Shown here: positions 8,991 to 18,604 of the stretch, in pieces
Numbering within the stretch: position 1 is the first letter of the stretch
Layout: the number at the start of each line of letters is the position of its first letter
DNA from: Candidatus Accumulibacter necessarius
GTDB lineage: Bacteria; Pseudomonadota; Gammaproteobacteria; Burkholderiales; Rhodocyclaceae
Direction of reading: 5' to 3'
NCBI GenBank assembly: GCA_017302435.1
Contig: JAFLDL010000013.1
Location: 31,823 to 95,822 of the forward strand
DNA length: 64,000 nt
Translations under genes and position numbers: made by a program
Notes under the pieces: model-generated
What the model was told of the DNA's origin: nothing
Database searches by the model: none
Seen by the model: only the letters and a program-made list of their open reading frames with translations

Positions 8991-9723
8991 GCTAAGCGTG
9001 ATCGGTCTGATGATCGGCCTGCTAGCGATCATCGGCGGTCAGATTCTGGAGGGAGGCCATCTCGGTTCACTGTCGCAGCCGACGGCTATGCTGATCGTCG
9101 TTGGTGGTACGCTTGGTGCGGTCATGCTGCAGAGTCCCTACGCCACGTTTGTCCGCGGCGTCCGGATGGTGAAATGGATGTGGTATCCGCCGGTGGTGAA
9201 TCATCTGCAATTGATCCAGCAGGTCTCCAGCTGGAGCCAGGTCTCGCGGCGAGAGGGCTTGCTGGCACTGGACGCAATCGTCAGTGAGCTGAAGGACGAG
9301 TTCACACGCAAGGGTCTGCAACTGCTGGTCGATGGCGCAGAGCCGGAAAGACTGCGCGAGGTCATGGAGGTTGAGATCAGTACCTTTGAACAAGAGATGA
9401 AACTGTCGGCACGCATCTGGGAGGCCGCCGGTGGTTACTCGCCAACCATCGGTATTCTCGGTGCCGTGATGGGATTGATTCAGGTGATGGAGAATCTCTC
9501 GGATCCGTCGAAGCTTGGTGCTGGTATCGCAGTGGCGTTCGTCGCGACGATCTATGGCGTTGGCTTGGCCAATCTGGTTTATCTGCCAATGGCCAATAAA
9601 CTGAAGACGCACATCAATCGCCTCATTGTGCAACGCGAAATGATCGTGGACGGGCTGGTGGGCATCGCCAACGGTGACAACCCTCGCATCATCGAGAGCC
9701 GTTTGCGAGGCTATCTCTTCTAA
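8983..9723 (+). CDS. motC: Flagellar motor stator protein MotC (MotA/PomA type)
   Basis: Stator subunit of the flagellar motor. 246 residues with four hydrophobic segments: about 5-25, 30-50, and a pair around 145-205 (GGYSPTIGILGAVMGLI, GIAVAFVATIYGVGLANLVYLP). A cytoplasmic loop lies between the second and third. The short loop and the position directly after fliA and before motD match the second stator set (MotCD) of pseudomonads and relatives more than MotAB. The symbol rests on that similarity. Confidence 0.9.
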   Translation: MDRLSVIGLMIGLLAIIGGQILEGGHLGSLSQPTAMLIVVGGTLGAVMLQSPYATFVRGVRMVKWMWYPPVVNHLQLIQQVSSWSQVSRREGLLALDAIVSELKDEFTRKGLQLLVDGAEPERLREVMEVEISTFEQEMKLSARIWEAAGGYSPTIGILGAVMGLIQVMENLSDPSKLGAGIAVAFVATIYGVGLANLVYLPMANKLKTHINRLIVQREMIVDGLVGIANGDNPRIIESRLRGYLF

Positions 9724-9726
9724 GCG

Positions 9727-10542
9727 ATGGCACGTCGAAAGAGCGAAGACGAGCGGGACAATCACGAGCGCTGGCTGGTGTCGTACGCTGACTTCATTAC
9801 CCTGCTGTTTGCCTTCTTCGTGGTGATGTACGCCCTGTCGTCAGTGAATGAGGGGAAGTATCGCATTCTGAGCAATTCGATGGTCAGCGCCTTTCGCAAC
9901 GTCCCCGTCAATAGTGCCGGCCAGACGCCAATGGTCGTGCCGACCCCGCCACCGCCGACGCCGACGCCGAACAGTCTGGCGAGCAAGGAGGCGGTCAAGC
10001 AGAAACAGCGCGAGAAAATGCGCCACGTGGCGAAGGACATTCTTGAAGTGATGGCGCCGCTCATTGAACAGGGGAAGGTCCGCGTCCTCGAAACCAGCCG
10101 CGGCGTCAGCATAGAAATCAACGACAGCATCCTGTTTTCACCCGGGCAGGCACTGCTCCAGCCGGCACTTGGAAAAGCCATGCAATCGGTGGCCGAGGTA
10201 CTCGTCGCCTCGGATTTCCCGATTACCATCGAAGGGCATACCGACAACGTTCCGATCAAGAACACTCAGTTTCCTTCGAACTGGGAGCTTTCTGCCGTGC
10301 GTGCGACGACGGTATTGCGCCTGTTCGCCGATGCGGGTGTTGCCTCCGAGCGCCTGACAGCGATTGGTTATGCCGATACCCGCCCCGTGGAGCCCAATGT
10401 TCTGGCAGATGGGCGGGCGCGCAATCGGCGGGTGACGATTCTGATCGACTCCGATATCCCCGAGAAGGGAACAGAGCTTGACCTTCAGGGGCAGGGCGCG
10501 GCGCCTCGGCAGCGAGCAGTTCCGATAGAGGGGCGCCGCTGA
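9727..10542 (+). CDS. motD: Flagellar motor stator protein MotD (MotB type)
   Basis: Partner of MotC that anchors the stator to peptidoglycan and carries the ion path. The single N-terminal membrane helix includes the conserved ion-binding Asp at position 22 (SYADFITLLFAFFVVMYALSS). A Pro/Thr-rich linker (about 75-90) leads to an OmpA-like peptidoglycan-binding domain with TIEGHTDNVPI and GRARNRRVTI. 271 residues. It ends the flhB operon and converges on flgN 10 bases away. Confidence 0.93.
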   Translation: MARRKSEDERDNHERWLVSYADFITLLFAFFVVMYALSSVNEGKYRILSNSMVSAFRNVPVNSAGQTPMVVPTPPPPTPTPNSLASKEAVKQKQREKMRHVAKDILEVMAPLIEQGKVRVLETSRGVSIEINDSILFSPGQALLQPALGKAMQSVAEVLVASDFPITIEGHTDNVPIKNTQFPSNWELSAVRATTVLRLFADAGVASERLTAIGYADTRPVEPNVLADGRARNRRVTILIDSDIPEKGTELDLQGQGAAPRQRAVPIEGRR

Positions 10543-10552
10543 TACTGACGGG

Positions 10553-11029
10553 CTAGGCGTTGTCGCTGATGCGGCGGCTGCTGGCAGTCGTGCTCTGCCC
10601 GTTCGGACCATACAGACCGAGGGCGTCGTTGCTACCCAGGAGGGCTTCCAGTGCCTGTGCGTTGTGTCGCATGCGCAGTTGGATCAGATCGCCATTCACA
10701 CAATTCAGTTCGTGCGCCTGTCTGGCGATGGGCAGCAGCAACGACCAAGCCGCGCGAGCGCTGGTCTCGGAGGGGTGGGCCGCAAACCAGGCGGCGACGC
10801 CGGCGGGATCGTCTGTCAGCCCCTCTTTGGCGAGCGCCTGGCTGCGCTGGATGGCGAGAGCAGTCAGCTGCGCAGTGAGCCCGTTCTTCTCCGGTAGCAA
10901 TTCCAGTAACTGATCGACATCCCCATGGCTGAGTATGGTCTGCTCGCGCTCAAGCAGGCCGACAAAGCGCCGAACCGCGGCGACTTCGGCCTCGACCGCG
11001 TGCGAGAAATCCGCCCCAGCCTCCGTCAT
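10553..11029 (-). CDS. flgN: Flagellar export chaperone FlgN
   Basis: Cytoplasmic chaperone for the hook-filament junction proteins FlgK and FlgL. Start chosen at the ATG at 11029 with AGAGAAG upstream; an in-frame TTG at 11047 would add six residues. This gives 158 residues, mostly helical, with the family-typical end ALGLYGPNGQS. It follows flgM by 14 bases and is probably co-transcribed from the sigma-28 promoter ahead of flgM. Confidence 0.9.
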   Translation of the reverse strand: MTEAGADFSHAVEAEVAAVRRFVGLLEREQTILSHGDVDQLLELLPEKNGLTAQLTALAIQRSQALAKEGLTDDPAGVAAWFAAHPSETSARAAWSLLLPIARQAHELNCVNGDLIQLRMRHNAQALEALLGSNDALGLYGPNGQSTTASSRRISDNA

Positions 11030-11043
11030 CAGAACTTCTCTGG

Positions 11044-11325
11044 TCAAGGGCGCCGCTGCGAACCCACGAGTTCGCTGGCTGAGGCTATCAGGCGGTCAGC
11101 AATGGCCTCCGCGTTGATCGTGAAACGGCCTTCGGCAATCGCCTGGCTGATTTCAGCAACCCTGCTGGCATCGAACGTCGGCGCATCTCCCGAAAACTGC
11201 AGCTGCGCGGCCAAGTCACTCAGATGAACCTCCGCCGCCGGACCCGCTGCCGGTTGCGTGACAGTGGTGCGATTGCGTGTCTCACCGAAAGTACTGGCGG
11301 TGGTCGTGGTGCTGTCGATCTTCAC
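11044..11325 (-). CDS. flgM: Anti-sigma-28 factor FlgM
   Basis: Binds and holds FliA until the hook is complete, then is exported. Start taken as GTG at 11325 (MKIDSTTT), with AAAGGG 8 bases upstream. A longer frame from a TTG at 11373 would begin upstream of the sigma-28 promoter found at 11360-11386 and is rejected. The 93-residue protein has a disordered Thr-rich N-terminus and the C-terminal sigma-binding helices (DASRVAEISQAIAEGRFTINAEAIADRLI). Confidence 0.93.
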   Translation of the reverse strand: MKIDSTTTTASTFGETRNRTTVTQPAAGPAAEVHLSDLAAQLQFSGDAPTFDASRVAEISQAIAEGRFTINAEAIADRLIASASELVGSQRRP

Positions 11326-11359
11326 GGTCGTGCCCTTTGAACGGTTGTACTCAATCCAT

Positions 11360-11386
11360 CTATCGGCGGACAACGATGCAACTTTA
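11360..11386 (-). promoter_or_regulatory. Sigma-28 (FliA) promoter of flgM-flgN
   Basis: On the minus strand TAAAGTTG (11379-11386), 11 bases, then GCCGATAG (11360-11367). This matches the FliA consensus TAAAGTTT-N11-GCCGATAA at 14 of 16 positions. Transcription should start near 11352, about 27 bases ahead of the flgM GTG. Confidence 0.9.
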
Positions 11387-11421
11387 ACATTTTTCGTCAG
11401 GAATTCATGAAAAGCGTCCGG

Positions 11422-12126
11422 TCAGTAAGTCACTTCGACCACCCCGCCGCTGCGAGCCACCCCGCTGACGACCTGACCAGAAGTTGTCCGCACCTGAGCA
11501 ATCTGCCCGTCAGTGGCATTGTTGAGCGCCTTTCCTTCGTTGCTGATGGTGAAACCGGCGCCCGATGATAGCAGTTTGACGCTTTGCCCCTGCTGCACAG
11601 CCCAAGCCGCAGTCAGCAGATCGCTGCGCAGTGGCTGGCCAGCAGCGATACCGTTCCTGACCGTCTTGCCGATGGCTTGCGTCGGGTCGGTCAGGACGCT
11701 GGCGGGCAGAGCGCCGAGGTCACCGCTCTGAGCGAGGACATCGGCAGGGCTAACGATCTGTCCCGGTGTCAAATGGCGTGCCGTAACCAGGTAGCTTCCC
11801 GTTACCCTGATCTGTACCGGGACATACACCGTCCATCTGGTCGGACCGAGGCAGCGTATTCCGACCGTTGCCCTGCCCCAGAGCCGACCTCCCGGCGGCA
11901 GAAACGGCTCGAAGGCGCTGCATGGTGCAAGCTGAGCGTGGTTGTCAAGCTGTCCGACGCTGTAACTCACCTTCCCCGGCAATCCCTGAGTCTGGATACG
12001 CAGATACTGGTCGAGCGCCTCGGACAGGGAGGTCTGGGCGCAGACGGTGCTGGCCACCACGGCAAACAGCACGGGGATCCAGCGAGGCAGCCTGGCCAGG
12101 CGGGTGACAGTGGAATGGTTGTTCAT
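11422..12126 (-). CDS. flgA: Flagellar P-ring assembly chaperone FlgA
   Basis: Periplasmic chaperone for P-ring protein FlgI. Start at ATG 12126 (MNNHSTV); the TTG-started extension to 12144 is not needed. A signal peptide (LPRWIPVLFAVVASTVCA) is followed by an N-terminal SAF-like region and the conserved C-terminal part (GIAAGQPLRSDLL, VQQGQSVKLLSSGAGFTISNEGKALN). 234 residues. It diverges from flgB, with the flgB control region between them. Confidence 0.95.
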   Translation of the reverse strand: MNNHSTVTRLARLPRWIPVLFAVVASTVCAQTSLSEALDQYLRIQTQGLPGKVSYSVGQLDNHAQLAPCSAFEPFLPPGGRLWGRATVGIRCLGPTRWTVYVPVQIRVTGSYLVTARHLTPGQIVSPADVLAQSGDLGALPASVLTDPTQAIGKTVRNGIAAGQPLRSDLLTAAWAVQQGQSVKLLSSGAGFTISNEGKALNNATDGQIAQVRTTSGQVVSGVARSGGVVEVTY

Positions 12127-12202
12127 ACTGATATTCTGCCTCAATCTGCCTCGCCGGCGCGAGAGAACGATGGTGAGTCATCGACCGATGCTGGCGGACG
12201 GG

Positions 12203-12236
12203 CGGCAATATTTGCCGGAAGGGCGGCAACTTGCGG
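12203..12236 (+). promoter_or_regulatory. Twin inverted repeats upstream of flgB, candidate FleR enhancer
   Basis: CGGCAA-TAT-TTGCCG (12203-12217, perfect) and CGGCAA-C-TTGCGG (12224-12236, one mismatch) lie with centres 20 bp apart. They are about 57-90 bp upstream of the flgB -24/-12 promoter, the usual place for an activator of sigma-54. The half-site resembles those described for FlrC/FlbD-type flagellar activators. FleR is encoded at 35699. Confidence 0.7.
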
Positions 12237-12291
12237 TGTGTCGCCTGAGCCCATCGACGCCGAATCGATGGCTGGTGGCCAGGTCGTGCAA

Positions 12292-12308
12292 TGGCACGTC
12301 TATTGCTT
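12292..12308 (+). promoter_or_regulatory. Sigma-54 promoter of the flgB operon
   Basis: TGGCACGTCTATTGCTT has GG at 12293-12294 and GC at 12305-12306, separated by exactly 10 bases. It is a near-perfect match to TGGCACG-N4-TTGCW. Transcription should begin near 12318, which rules out flgB starts upstream of that. Confidence 0.93.
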
Positions 12309-12344
12309 GATAGGGTGGTAATTACATTGCGGGAAGAGGTGATC

Positions 12345-12758
12345 GTGGTCAGCAAGCTCGACAACACGCTCCAAATGCAACAGCAGGCACTGACATTGCG
12401 CGCCAATAGGCAGCAGGTGCTGGCTGGAAATGTCGCCAACGCCGATACCCCGGGCTACCAAGCCAGGGACTTCGATTTCACCGCGGTGCTACAGAGTGCG
12501 CTGAATGGCCGTGGCCAGGGTGGCTTGGTGTTGGCTACGACCTCCCTGCGCCATATTCCGGGGAGCATGAACCCAGGGGACTCTGGCCCGATGCGCCTGC
12601 TGTATCGCCAGACAACGCAGCCAAGCGCTGATGGCAACACGGTGGAAATGGATGTCGAGCGGGCCCAGTTCGCTGAAAACGCGTTCTACTACGAGGCCGG
12701 CCTGACGTTCCTGACCGGCAGGATCAGAACCATGATGACGGCGCTGCAGGGACAATAG
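12345..12758 (+). CDS. flgB: Flagellar proximal rod protein FlgB
   Basis: Rod subunit next to FliE/MS ring. Start taken as GTG 12345 ([16 protein letters not shown]), preceded by GGAAGAGG. The open frame extends to 12291, but that codon lies inside the sigma-54 promoter. 137 residues with the rod signature [20 protein letters not shown] and a C-terminal helix. First gene of a ten-gene rod/hook operon. Confidence 0.95.
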   Translation: MVSKLDNTLQMQQQALTLRANRQQVLAGNVANADTPGYQARDFDFTAVLQSALNGRGQGGLVLATTSLRHIPGSMNPGDSGPMRLLYRQTTQPSADGNTVEMDVERAQFAENAFYYEAGLTFLTGRIRTMMTALQGQ

Positions 12759-12760
12759 CG

Positions 12761-13165
12761 ATGAGCCTGTTCAATACCTTTCTCGTGGCCGGTAGTGCCA
12801 TGACCGCGCAGTCGATGCGCCTCAACGCGGTGGCCAGCAACCTGGCGAACGCTGACAGTGTCGTGAGCTCTGATGGCAAGCCCTATCGCGCCAAACAGGT
12901 GGTGTTTGCGGCGACGCCGATGGGCAATGCTGCCGCACAAGGGGTGCGGGTGAAGCAGGTCGTCGAGGACAACAGTCCGGGCCGCCTGGTTTACGACCCA
13001 CGCAATCCCGCCGCAGACGACAATGGCTACGTCGCGATGTCCAATGTGAGCGTGGTCGACGAGATGACGAACATGATCTCGGCGGCGCGCTCCTATCAGA
13101 CCAACGTTGAGGTCATGAATACCGCCAAGCAGCTGCTGCTCAAGACGCTGACGCTCGGCCAGTAG
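12761..13165 (+). CDS. flgC: Flagellar proximal rod protein FlgC
   Basis: Rod protein, 134 residues, with the N-terminal motif [14 protein letters not shown] and the C-terminal motif [24 protein letters not shown] that together form the rod coiled coil. It starts 2 bases after flgB. Confidence 0.97.
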   Translation: MSLFNTFLVAGSAMTAQSMRLNAVASNLANADSVVSSDGKPYRAKQVVFAATPMGNAAAQGVRVKQVVEDNSPGRLVYDPRNPAADDNGYVAMSNVSVVDEMTNMISAARSYQTNVEVMNTAKQLLLKTLTLGQ

Positions 13166-13190
13166 CAATCGAATACTCGAGGAGTAACCC

Positions 13191-13880
13191 ATGGCAGCCG
13201 TTCAATCAAACAGTTCTCTCAGCGACAGCTTTGCCGCGCTCAATGCCCAGGCAAGAAGCAAGGCAATCGGTTCGGCCGCGACGGGTGAAGAGGTGCAGAA
13301 TCGCTTTCTCAAGCTGCTGGTAACCCAGTTGCAGAACCAGGATCCGCTCAACCCGCTCGACAATGCTGCGGTCACGACCCAGCTATCGCAGATCAATACC
13401 GTGACCGGTATCGAGAGACTCAACGCGACGCTGGAAACCTTGCTGAATACTTTCAACGACGGCCAGGCAATGCAGGCGGCGGCCTTGATTGGCAAGAGCG
13501 TTCTGGTTGCCGGCTCACGGCTGTCCCTGGCCAATGGCCAGGCCGGTGCTGGCGTCAACCTGGCCGGGCCGGCAGACAGTGTGACGCTGAAGATTCTCGA
13601 TGCCGCCGGCACAGTGGTGCAAAGTCAGAATCTCGGTGCGCGCGAAGCAGGTAGCTTCAGCTTCGTCTGGGATGGCCGGAGCGATGCCGGGGTGGACATG
13701 CCGCCCGGCAGCTATGGCTTTACGGTCAACGCCGTACGTGGCGGTGAAAAGGTGACCGCAGAAGCGCTGCAGATTGGCGTGGTTTCTGCTTTAGTGAGAG
13801 GCAAGAGCGGTTTCGAGCTTGACCTCGGCGGCTTGGGCAAGGTGGATTTTGACCAGGTTCAGCAGATTCTTCAGGACTAG
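13191..13880 (+). CDS. flgD: Hook-capping scaffold protein FlgD
   Basis: Cap that guides hook polymerisation and is absent from the finished flagellum. The N-terminal region LKLLVTQLQNQDPLNPLDNAAVTTQLSQINTV is diagnostic. It is followed by a Tudor/Fn3-like region containing the FLGD-type Ig segment (FSFVWDGRSDAGVDMPPGSYGFTV). 229 residues. GAGGAG precedes the ATG. Confidence 0.96.
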   Translation: MAAVQSNSSLSDSFAALNAQARSKAIGSAATGEEVQNRFLKLLVTQLQNQDPLNPLDNAAVTTQLSQINTVTGIERLNATLETLLNTFNDGQAMQAAALIGKSVLVAGSRLSLANGQAGAGVNLAGPADSVTLKILDAAGTVVQSQNLGAREAGSFSFVWDGRSDAGVDMPPGSYGFTVNAVRGGEKVTAEALQIGVVSALVRGKSGFELDLGGLGKVDFDQVQQILQD

Positions 13881-13889
13881 GGGGCAAGG

Positions 13890-15146
13890 ATGAGTTTCCA
13901 ACAGGGTTTGAGTGGTCTGGCTGCCGCGGCAACGGCGCTGGATGTGATCGGCAACAACGTCGCTAACGCCAGCACGGTTGGTTTCAAGAGCGCCAACGCC
14001 AATTTTTCCGACGTCTTCGCGGCTTCGCTGGGCGTCGGTGGCGCATCCCAGGTCGGTATTGGGGTGGCCGTTTCAGCGATCCAGCAACAGTTTTCCCAGG
14101 GAAATCTGACGACGACCAACAACGGCATGGATCTGGCGATCAATGGCGGCGGCTTCTTTCGCATGAGTGACGATGGAGCCATAAGCTACACCCGAAACGG
14201 GCAGTTTCACCTCGACAAGGAGGGCTACGTCGTCAACGACCAGCAGCTTCGCCTGACCGGCTACCCGGCGGGTGTTAATGGCCTGATCTCTGCGTCCAGT
14301 CCGGTCGAACTGCAGTTGTCAGCCAGCCAGATTCCACCGCGGGCAACCAGTGATCCGTTGTCGGGAGACCTTGGCGCAGTGCTCAATCTGGACTCGCGCG
14401 ACACGGTGCCCCTGGTGGCGTTTGATCCCGTCGTACCGGGATCGTACAATTTTGCAACAGCCCTTACGGTGTTCGACACCCTCGGCGTCTCGCACAATCT
14501 AAACACTTATTACGTTCTCCAACCTCCGGCAGTGCCACCCGTTGGGGGCAAGTGGGACGTCTACGCGACACTGGATGGCGCCAACCCGCTCGCAGGGGCC
14601 GTCCCCTTCACAACCCTGGCATTTACCAACACCGGTACGCTGATTCCGCTGGTAGCACCTCAACTTCCTCAGTGGAACCTGAGTAACGGTGCGGTCACAC
14701 CTTGGTCACCAGGGAAGATGGATTTCACCGGCACCACCCAGTTTGGAAGTGCATCGACCCCCGATCGCCTGACACAGGGTGGATATGCCTCGGGTAACCT
14801 GGCAGGAGTTGGTGTTGGCAGCGACGGCATTCTGCAGGGGCGCTACAGCAATGGTCAGACGCGCAACATGGGGCAACTGGTGCTGGCCACTTTTGCCGAC
14901 CCGAACGGCCTGCTGAATCTGGGCAACAACCAGTGGAGCGCGAACTCGGTATCCGGTCCGGAACTGATCGGCGCTCCGGCGTCAGGAAGTCGTGGTGTAA
15001 TCCAGTCGGCTGCGGTTGAGGACTCGAATGTCGATCTCACCCAGGAACTGGTGGCCATGATCACGGCGCAGCGCAATTACCAGGCCAACGCGCAAACGAT
15101 CAAGACCCAGGATCAGATCATGCAGACCCTGATCAATCTGCGCTAG
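13890..15146 (+). CDS. flgE: Flagellar hook protein FlgE
   Basis: Main hook subunit. 418 residues. The N-terminal rod/hook motif LDVIGNNVANASTVGFKSAN and C-terminal VDLTQELVAMITAQRNYQANAQTIKTQDQIMQTLINLR flank a central hook-specific D1/D2 region. It sits 9 bases after flgD in the operon. Confidence 0.97.
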   Translation: MSFQQGLSGLAAAATALDVIGNNVANASTVGFKSANANFSDVFAASLGVGGASQVGIGVAVSAIQQQFSQGNLTTTNNGMDLAINGGGFFRMSDDGAISYTRNGQFHLDKEGYVVNDQQLRLTGYPAGVNGLISASSPVELQLSASQIPPRATSDPLSGDLGAVLNLDSRDTVPLVAFDPVVPGSYNFATALTVFDTLGVSHNLNTYYVLQPPAVPPVGGKWDVYATLDGANPLAGAVPFTTLAFTNTGTLIPLVAPQLPQWNLSNGAVTPWSPGKMDFTGTTQFGSASTPDRLTQGGYASGNLAGVGVGSDGILQGRYSNGQTRNMGQLVLATFADPNGLLNLGNNQWSANSVSGPELIGAPASGSRGVIQSAAVEDSNVDLTQELVAMITAQRNYQANAQTIKTQDQIMQTLINLR

Positions 15147-15181
15147 GTGGCCCGGCCAGGCAGAACGGGAGCGGAGGTTGG

Positions 15182-15931
15182 ATGGATCGTCTGATCTATA
15201 CCGCAATGAGCGGCGCCAAGCAGGCTTTCCTGCAGCAGGCCGGCGTTGCGCAGAATCTGGCCAATGCCACCACCACCGGCTATCGCGCGATGGAGCACAG
15301 ATTCCGCGCCGTGCCGGTGCTTGGCCCGGGACAGCCGACGAGAGCGTTTACGGCCAATGCGTCGGTAGCCAATGCCTTCGAACAGGGACCGGTGATGACC
15401 ACCGGTCGCCCTCTTGACGTCGCTGTCCGGGGCGCCGGCTGGATCGCCGTGCAAGGAAGCGATGGCGGCGAGGCCTATACTCGTGCTGGCAACCTCAAGA
15501 CCGATGCCAACGGTGTGCTGCAGACCAGCGCCGGCTTCAACGTCCTTGGCGAGGGTGGACCGATCGCGCTGCCGCCTGACAACAATATCGCGATTGCCCC
15601 GGACGGTACGGTTTCGAGCATTCCGCGCTTCGGCGCGGGAGCGATCAACAATACCAACATAGTTGGTCGAATCAAGCTGGTCAATCCGCCGGAAAACGCG
15701 CTGGTGCGTGGTGATGACGGGCTGTTCCGAACCGGCAACGGCGTGCCGGCCGCAGCCGACGAAAACGTGAAACTCGCGCCAGAGGCTCTGGAGGGAAGCA
15801 ACGTGAACTCGGTGGACTCCATGGTCAGGATGATCAGCCTGGCACGCCAATACGAGATGCAGATCAAGATGCTGCAGACTGCCGATGCCAATGCGCGAGC
15901 GGCCACCCAGCTGCTCACGATGAACCGCTGA
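15182..15931 (+). CDS. flgF: Flagellar rod protein FlgF
   Basis: Proximal rod protein of the FlgF/G family, 249 residues. The N-terminus [34 protein letters not shown] lacks the usual second Asn of NNLAN, as is normal for FlgF. The C-terminal motif is [34 protein letters not shown] lies just upstream of the ATG. Confidence 0.97.
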   Translation: MDRLIYTAMSGAKQAFLQQAGVAQNLANATTTGYRAMEHRFRAVPVLGPGQPTRAFTANASVANAFEQGPVMTTGRPLDVAVRGAGWIAVQGSDGGEAYTRAGNLKTDANGVLQTSAGFNVLGEGGPIALPPDNNIAIAPDGTVSSIPRFGAGAINNTNIVGRIKLVNPPENALVRGDDGLFRTGNGVPAAADENVKLAPEALEGSNVNSVDSMVRMISLARQYEMQIKMLQTADANARAATQLLTMNR

Positions 15932-15941
15932 TAGGACACTC

Positions 15942-16724
15942 ATGATTCGCTCGTTATGGACAGCCAGTACTGGCCTCAACGCCCAACAGGTGCAGATAGA
16001 CATCATTGCCAACAATCTGGCGAACGTCAGTACCAACGGCTTCAAGCAGGCGCGTGGCATCTTCGCCGATCTGCTCTATCAGACCTTGCGCCAGCCTGGC
16101 GCCCAGTCGTCGCAGACCACCCAGATTCCTGATGGCTTGCAGATCGGACTCGGGACGACACCGGTGTCCACCGGTCGCATCTTCACCCAGGGATCGCTGC
16201 AGCAGACCGGCAACAGCCTCGACATGGCGATCGACGGTGCAGGCTTTTTCGAAGTGCTGCTGCCGGACGGGACCAGCGCCTATACCCGTGACGGATCGTT
16301 CCAGAAGGACAACCAGGGGCAGATCGTCACGGCCAATGGCTATCCCTTACAGCCAGCGATCACGATTCCACAGAACGCTTTGACGATCACCGTCGGCACC
16401 GATGGCGTGGTCAGCATTACCCAGCCCAATTCAGCCGCAACGGTGCAGATCGGGACCATACAGGTGGCCACCTTCATCAACAACGGTGGCTTGCAGAGTG
16501 TCGGCGAGAATCTCTACTTGGAGACCGCATCAAGCGGCACGCCGACGCCCAACACACCTGGAACCAATGGCTCAGGACTCGTTGTGCAGAACTATGTCGA
16601 GGCCTCAAACGTCAATGTGGCGCAGGAACTGGTGATGATGATTCAGACGCAGCGTGCTTACGAACTCAACTCGAAGGTGGTGTCGACCTCTGATCAGATG
16701 CTGGCGCGTCTGACGCAGCTGTAG
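15942..16724 (+). CDS. flgG: Flagellar distal rod protein FlgG
   Basis: Distal rod protein, 260 residues, the standard length. The N-terminus [35 protein letters not shown] and C-terminus [30 protein letters not shown] are diagnostic. It lies between flgF and flgH with short gaps. Confidence 0.98.
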   Translation: MIRSLWTASTGLNAQQVQIDIIANNLANVSTNGFKQARGIFADLLYQTLRQPGAQSSQTTQIPDGLQIGLGTTPVSTGRIFTQGSLQQTGNSLDMAIDGAGFFEVLLPDGTSAYTRDGSFQKDNQGQIVTANGYPLQPAITIPQNALTITVGTDGVVSITQPNSAATVQIGTIQVATFINNGGLQSVGENLYLETASSGTPTPNTPGTNGSGLVVQNYVEASNVNVAQELVMMIQTQRAYELNSKVVSTSDQMLARLTQL

Positions 16725-16731
16725 GGAGCTG

Positions 16732-17421
16732 ATGATGAGTAAGGGGCGGATCGTCAACCAATCGCTGCTGCTGGTTCCTGCGCTGCTGCTGGCGGCCGGT
16801 TGCACGACGGTCCCGCCAACCAACGTCCATCAGCCGATGAGCGCGCGACCACAGTACCGGCCAGAGACCCTGGCTGCCAGCCTCGCGGCGACTGGCAGCA
16901 TTTATCAGGCCGGTGCATCGCGAACGCTGTTTGAAGACCGGCGCGCCCGTTATGTCGGCGATACGATCACCGTGACGATTACCGAGAACACGTCGGCGGC
17001 GACCAAGTCGAACACCAACGTCTCCAAGACCGGCAGCATCAACGCCTCAATCGGGCCGAACCTCAATCTCCCCGGCAAGACACTCACCGAGCTGAAGGCA
17101 AGCAGCAGCAACGTTGGCAGTGGCAAGGGCGACGCTGCCGCGAACAATGTGTTCACCGGTACCATTACGGTGACGGTCATCGAGGTGCTGCCGAACGGCA
17201 ATCTGCTGGTTTCCGGCGAGAAGCAGGTGGCGATTGGCCATGGACAGGAGTACATCCGACTTTCCGGTATCGTCAATCCCTATTTCGTCAATGCGAGCAA
17301 CACCATCGCGTCGTCGCAGGTTGCGGACGCGCGTATCGAATACAAGGAAAGCGGTGCCATCAGCGAAGCCCAGGTCATCGGCTGGCTGGCGCGCTTCTTC
17401 CTGACCTTCCTGCCATTCTAG
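16732..17421 (+). CDS. flgH: Flagellar L-ring lipoprotein FlgH
   Basis: Outer-membrane ring subunit. The N-terminus is a lipoprotein signal with lipobox LLAAGC (Cys 24 from the first ATG; a second ATG follows at once and could be the start). The conserved core is [24 protein letters not shown] and the C-terminus [26 protein letters not shown]. 229 residues. Confidence 0.97.
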   Translation: MMSKGRIVNQSLLLVPALLLAAGCTTVPPTNVHQPMSARPQYRPETLAASLAATGSIYQAGASRTLFEDRRARYVGDTITVTITENTSAATKSNTNVSKTGSINASIGPNLNLPGKTLTELKASSSNVGSGKGDAAANNVFTGTITVTVIEVLPNGNLLVSGEKQVAIGHGQEYIRLSGIVNPYFVNASNTIASSQVADARIEYKESGAISEAQVIGWLARFFLTFLPF

Positions 17422-17432
17422 GAGAACGGGAA

Positions 17433-18569
17433 ATGGCCCGGTTCATGCACAGTCAAGCCAGCATCTGGCTGCGTCGAGCAGCAATCGTTGCCGGCTTTGC
17501 CCTGGCGCTGTTCGGCACCTCGGCCTCGGCGGAGCGGATCAAGGACCTTGCGTCTGTGCAGGGGGTGCGTAATAACCAGCTCGTTGGTTATGGCCTGGTG
17601 GTCGGTCTCGACGGTAGCGGTGACCAGACGACGCAGACGCCCTTTACTCAGCAAAGCATCATCAACATGCTGGCACAGCTCGGCACCACCCTTCCGACCA
17701 CCCAAACGCTCCAGCTGAAGAACGTCGCCGCGGTGATGGTGACTGCCAATCTGCCTCCCTTCGCCAGGATCGGGCAGCAGATCGACGTGACTGTTTCTTC
17801 GATGGGCAACGCCAAGAGTCTGCGTGGTGGGACGCTCGTAATGACGCCCCTGAAGGGCGCCGATGGTCAAATCTACGCGCAGGCGCAAGGGAATCTCCTG
17901 GTCGGCGGCGCCGGAGCCGCGGCCGGTGGGAGCAAGGTGGTGGTGAACCATCTTTCGGCGGGGCGTGTGGCCGGCGGCGCCACGGTCGAGCGTGAGGTTC
18001 CGACAGCTCTTGGACAGGGGCCGTTCATCCATTACGAGATGGGAACGACCGACTTTGGTACGACCCAGCGGGTGGTCGAGGTGATCAATCGTGAGGTCGG
18101 TCCGGGCACCGCACAGGCCGTGGACGGTAGGCTCATCCGCGTGGCTGCACCCGAGGACGCCGATCTTCGGGTAGCTTTCCTGGGACGGATTGAGGATCTC
18201 GAAGTGCGTCCGGCAAAAACCATTGCCAAAGTGATCGTCAATCCGCGGACTGGCTCGGTCGTCATGAATCAGACGGTGACCATCGAATCCTGTGCGGTTG
18301 CCCATGGCAGTCTTTCGGTGGTGATCAATACCGAGCAAAAGGTGAGTCAACCCAATTCGCTGGCGCCCGGGCAGACAGTGACGACCACGCAGAGCGAGAT
18401 CGATATCAAACAGGGGGGTGGCTCGCTGATCCAGTTGAAAGCGGGAGTCAAGCTCTCTGACGTGGTGAAGGCAATCAACGCGCTGGGCGCCGGACCGCAG
18501 GACTTGCTGTCCATCCTGCAGTCGATGAAAGCAGCGGGCGCACTGCGCGCCGAACTGGAGATCATCTGA
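17433..18569 (+). CDS. flgI: Flagellar P-ring protein FlgI
   Basis: Periplasmic ring subunit assembled with help from FlgA. Sec signal peptide ending FGTSASA, mature start [26 protein letters not shown], which is diagnostic. C-terminus [31 protein letters not shown]. 378 residues. Confidence 0.98.
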   Translation: MARFMHSQASIWLRRAAIVAGFALALFGTSASAERIKDLASVQGVRNNQLVGYGLVVGLDGSGDQTTQTPFTQQSIINMLAQLGTTLPTTQTLQLKNVAAVMVTANLPPFARIGQQIDVTVSSMGNAKSLRGGTLVMTPLKGADGQIYAQAQGNLLVGGAGAAAGGSKVVVNHLSAGRVAGGATVEREVPTALGQGPFIHYEMGTTDFGTTQRVVEVINREVGPGTAQAVDGRLIRVAAPEDADLRVAFLGRIEDLEVRPAKTIAKVIVNPRTGSVVMNQTVTIESCAVAHGSLSVVINTEQKVSQPNSLAPGQTVTTTQSEIDIKQGGGSLIQLKAGVKLSDVVKAINALGAGPQDLLSILQSMKAAGALRAELEII

Positions 18570-18604
18570 GCCAATGTTGCCTGGAAAATGCCAAGGGATT
18601 TATC

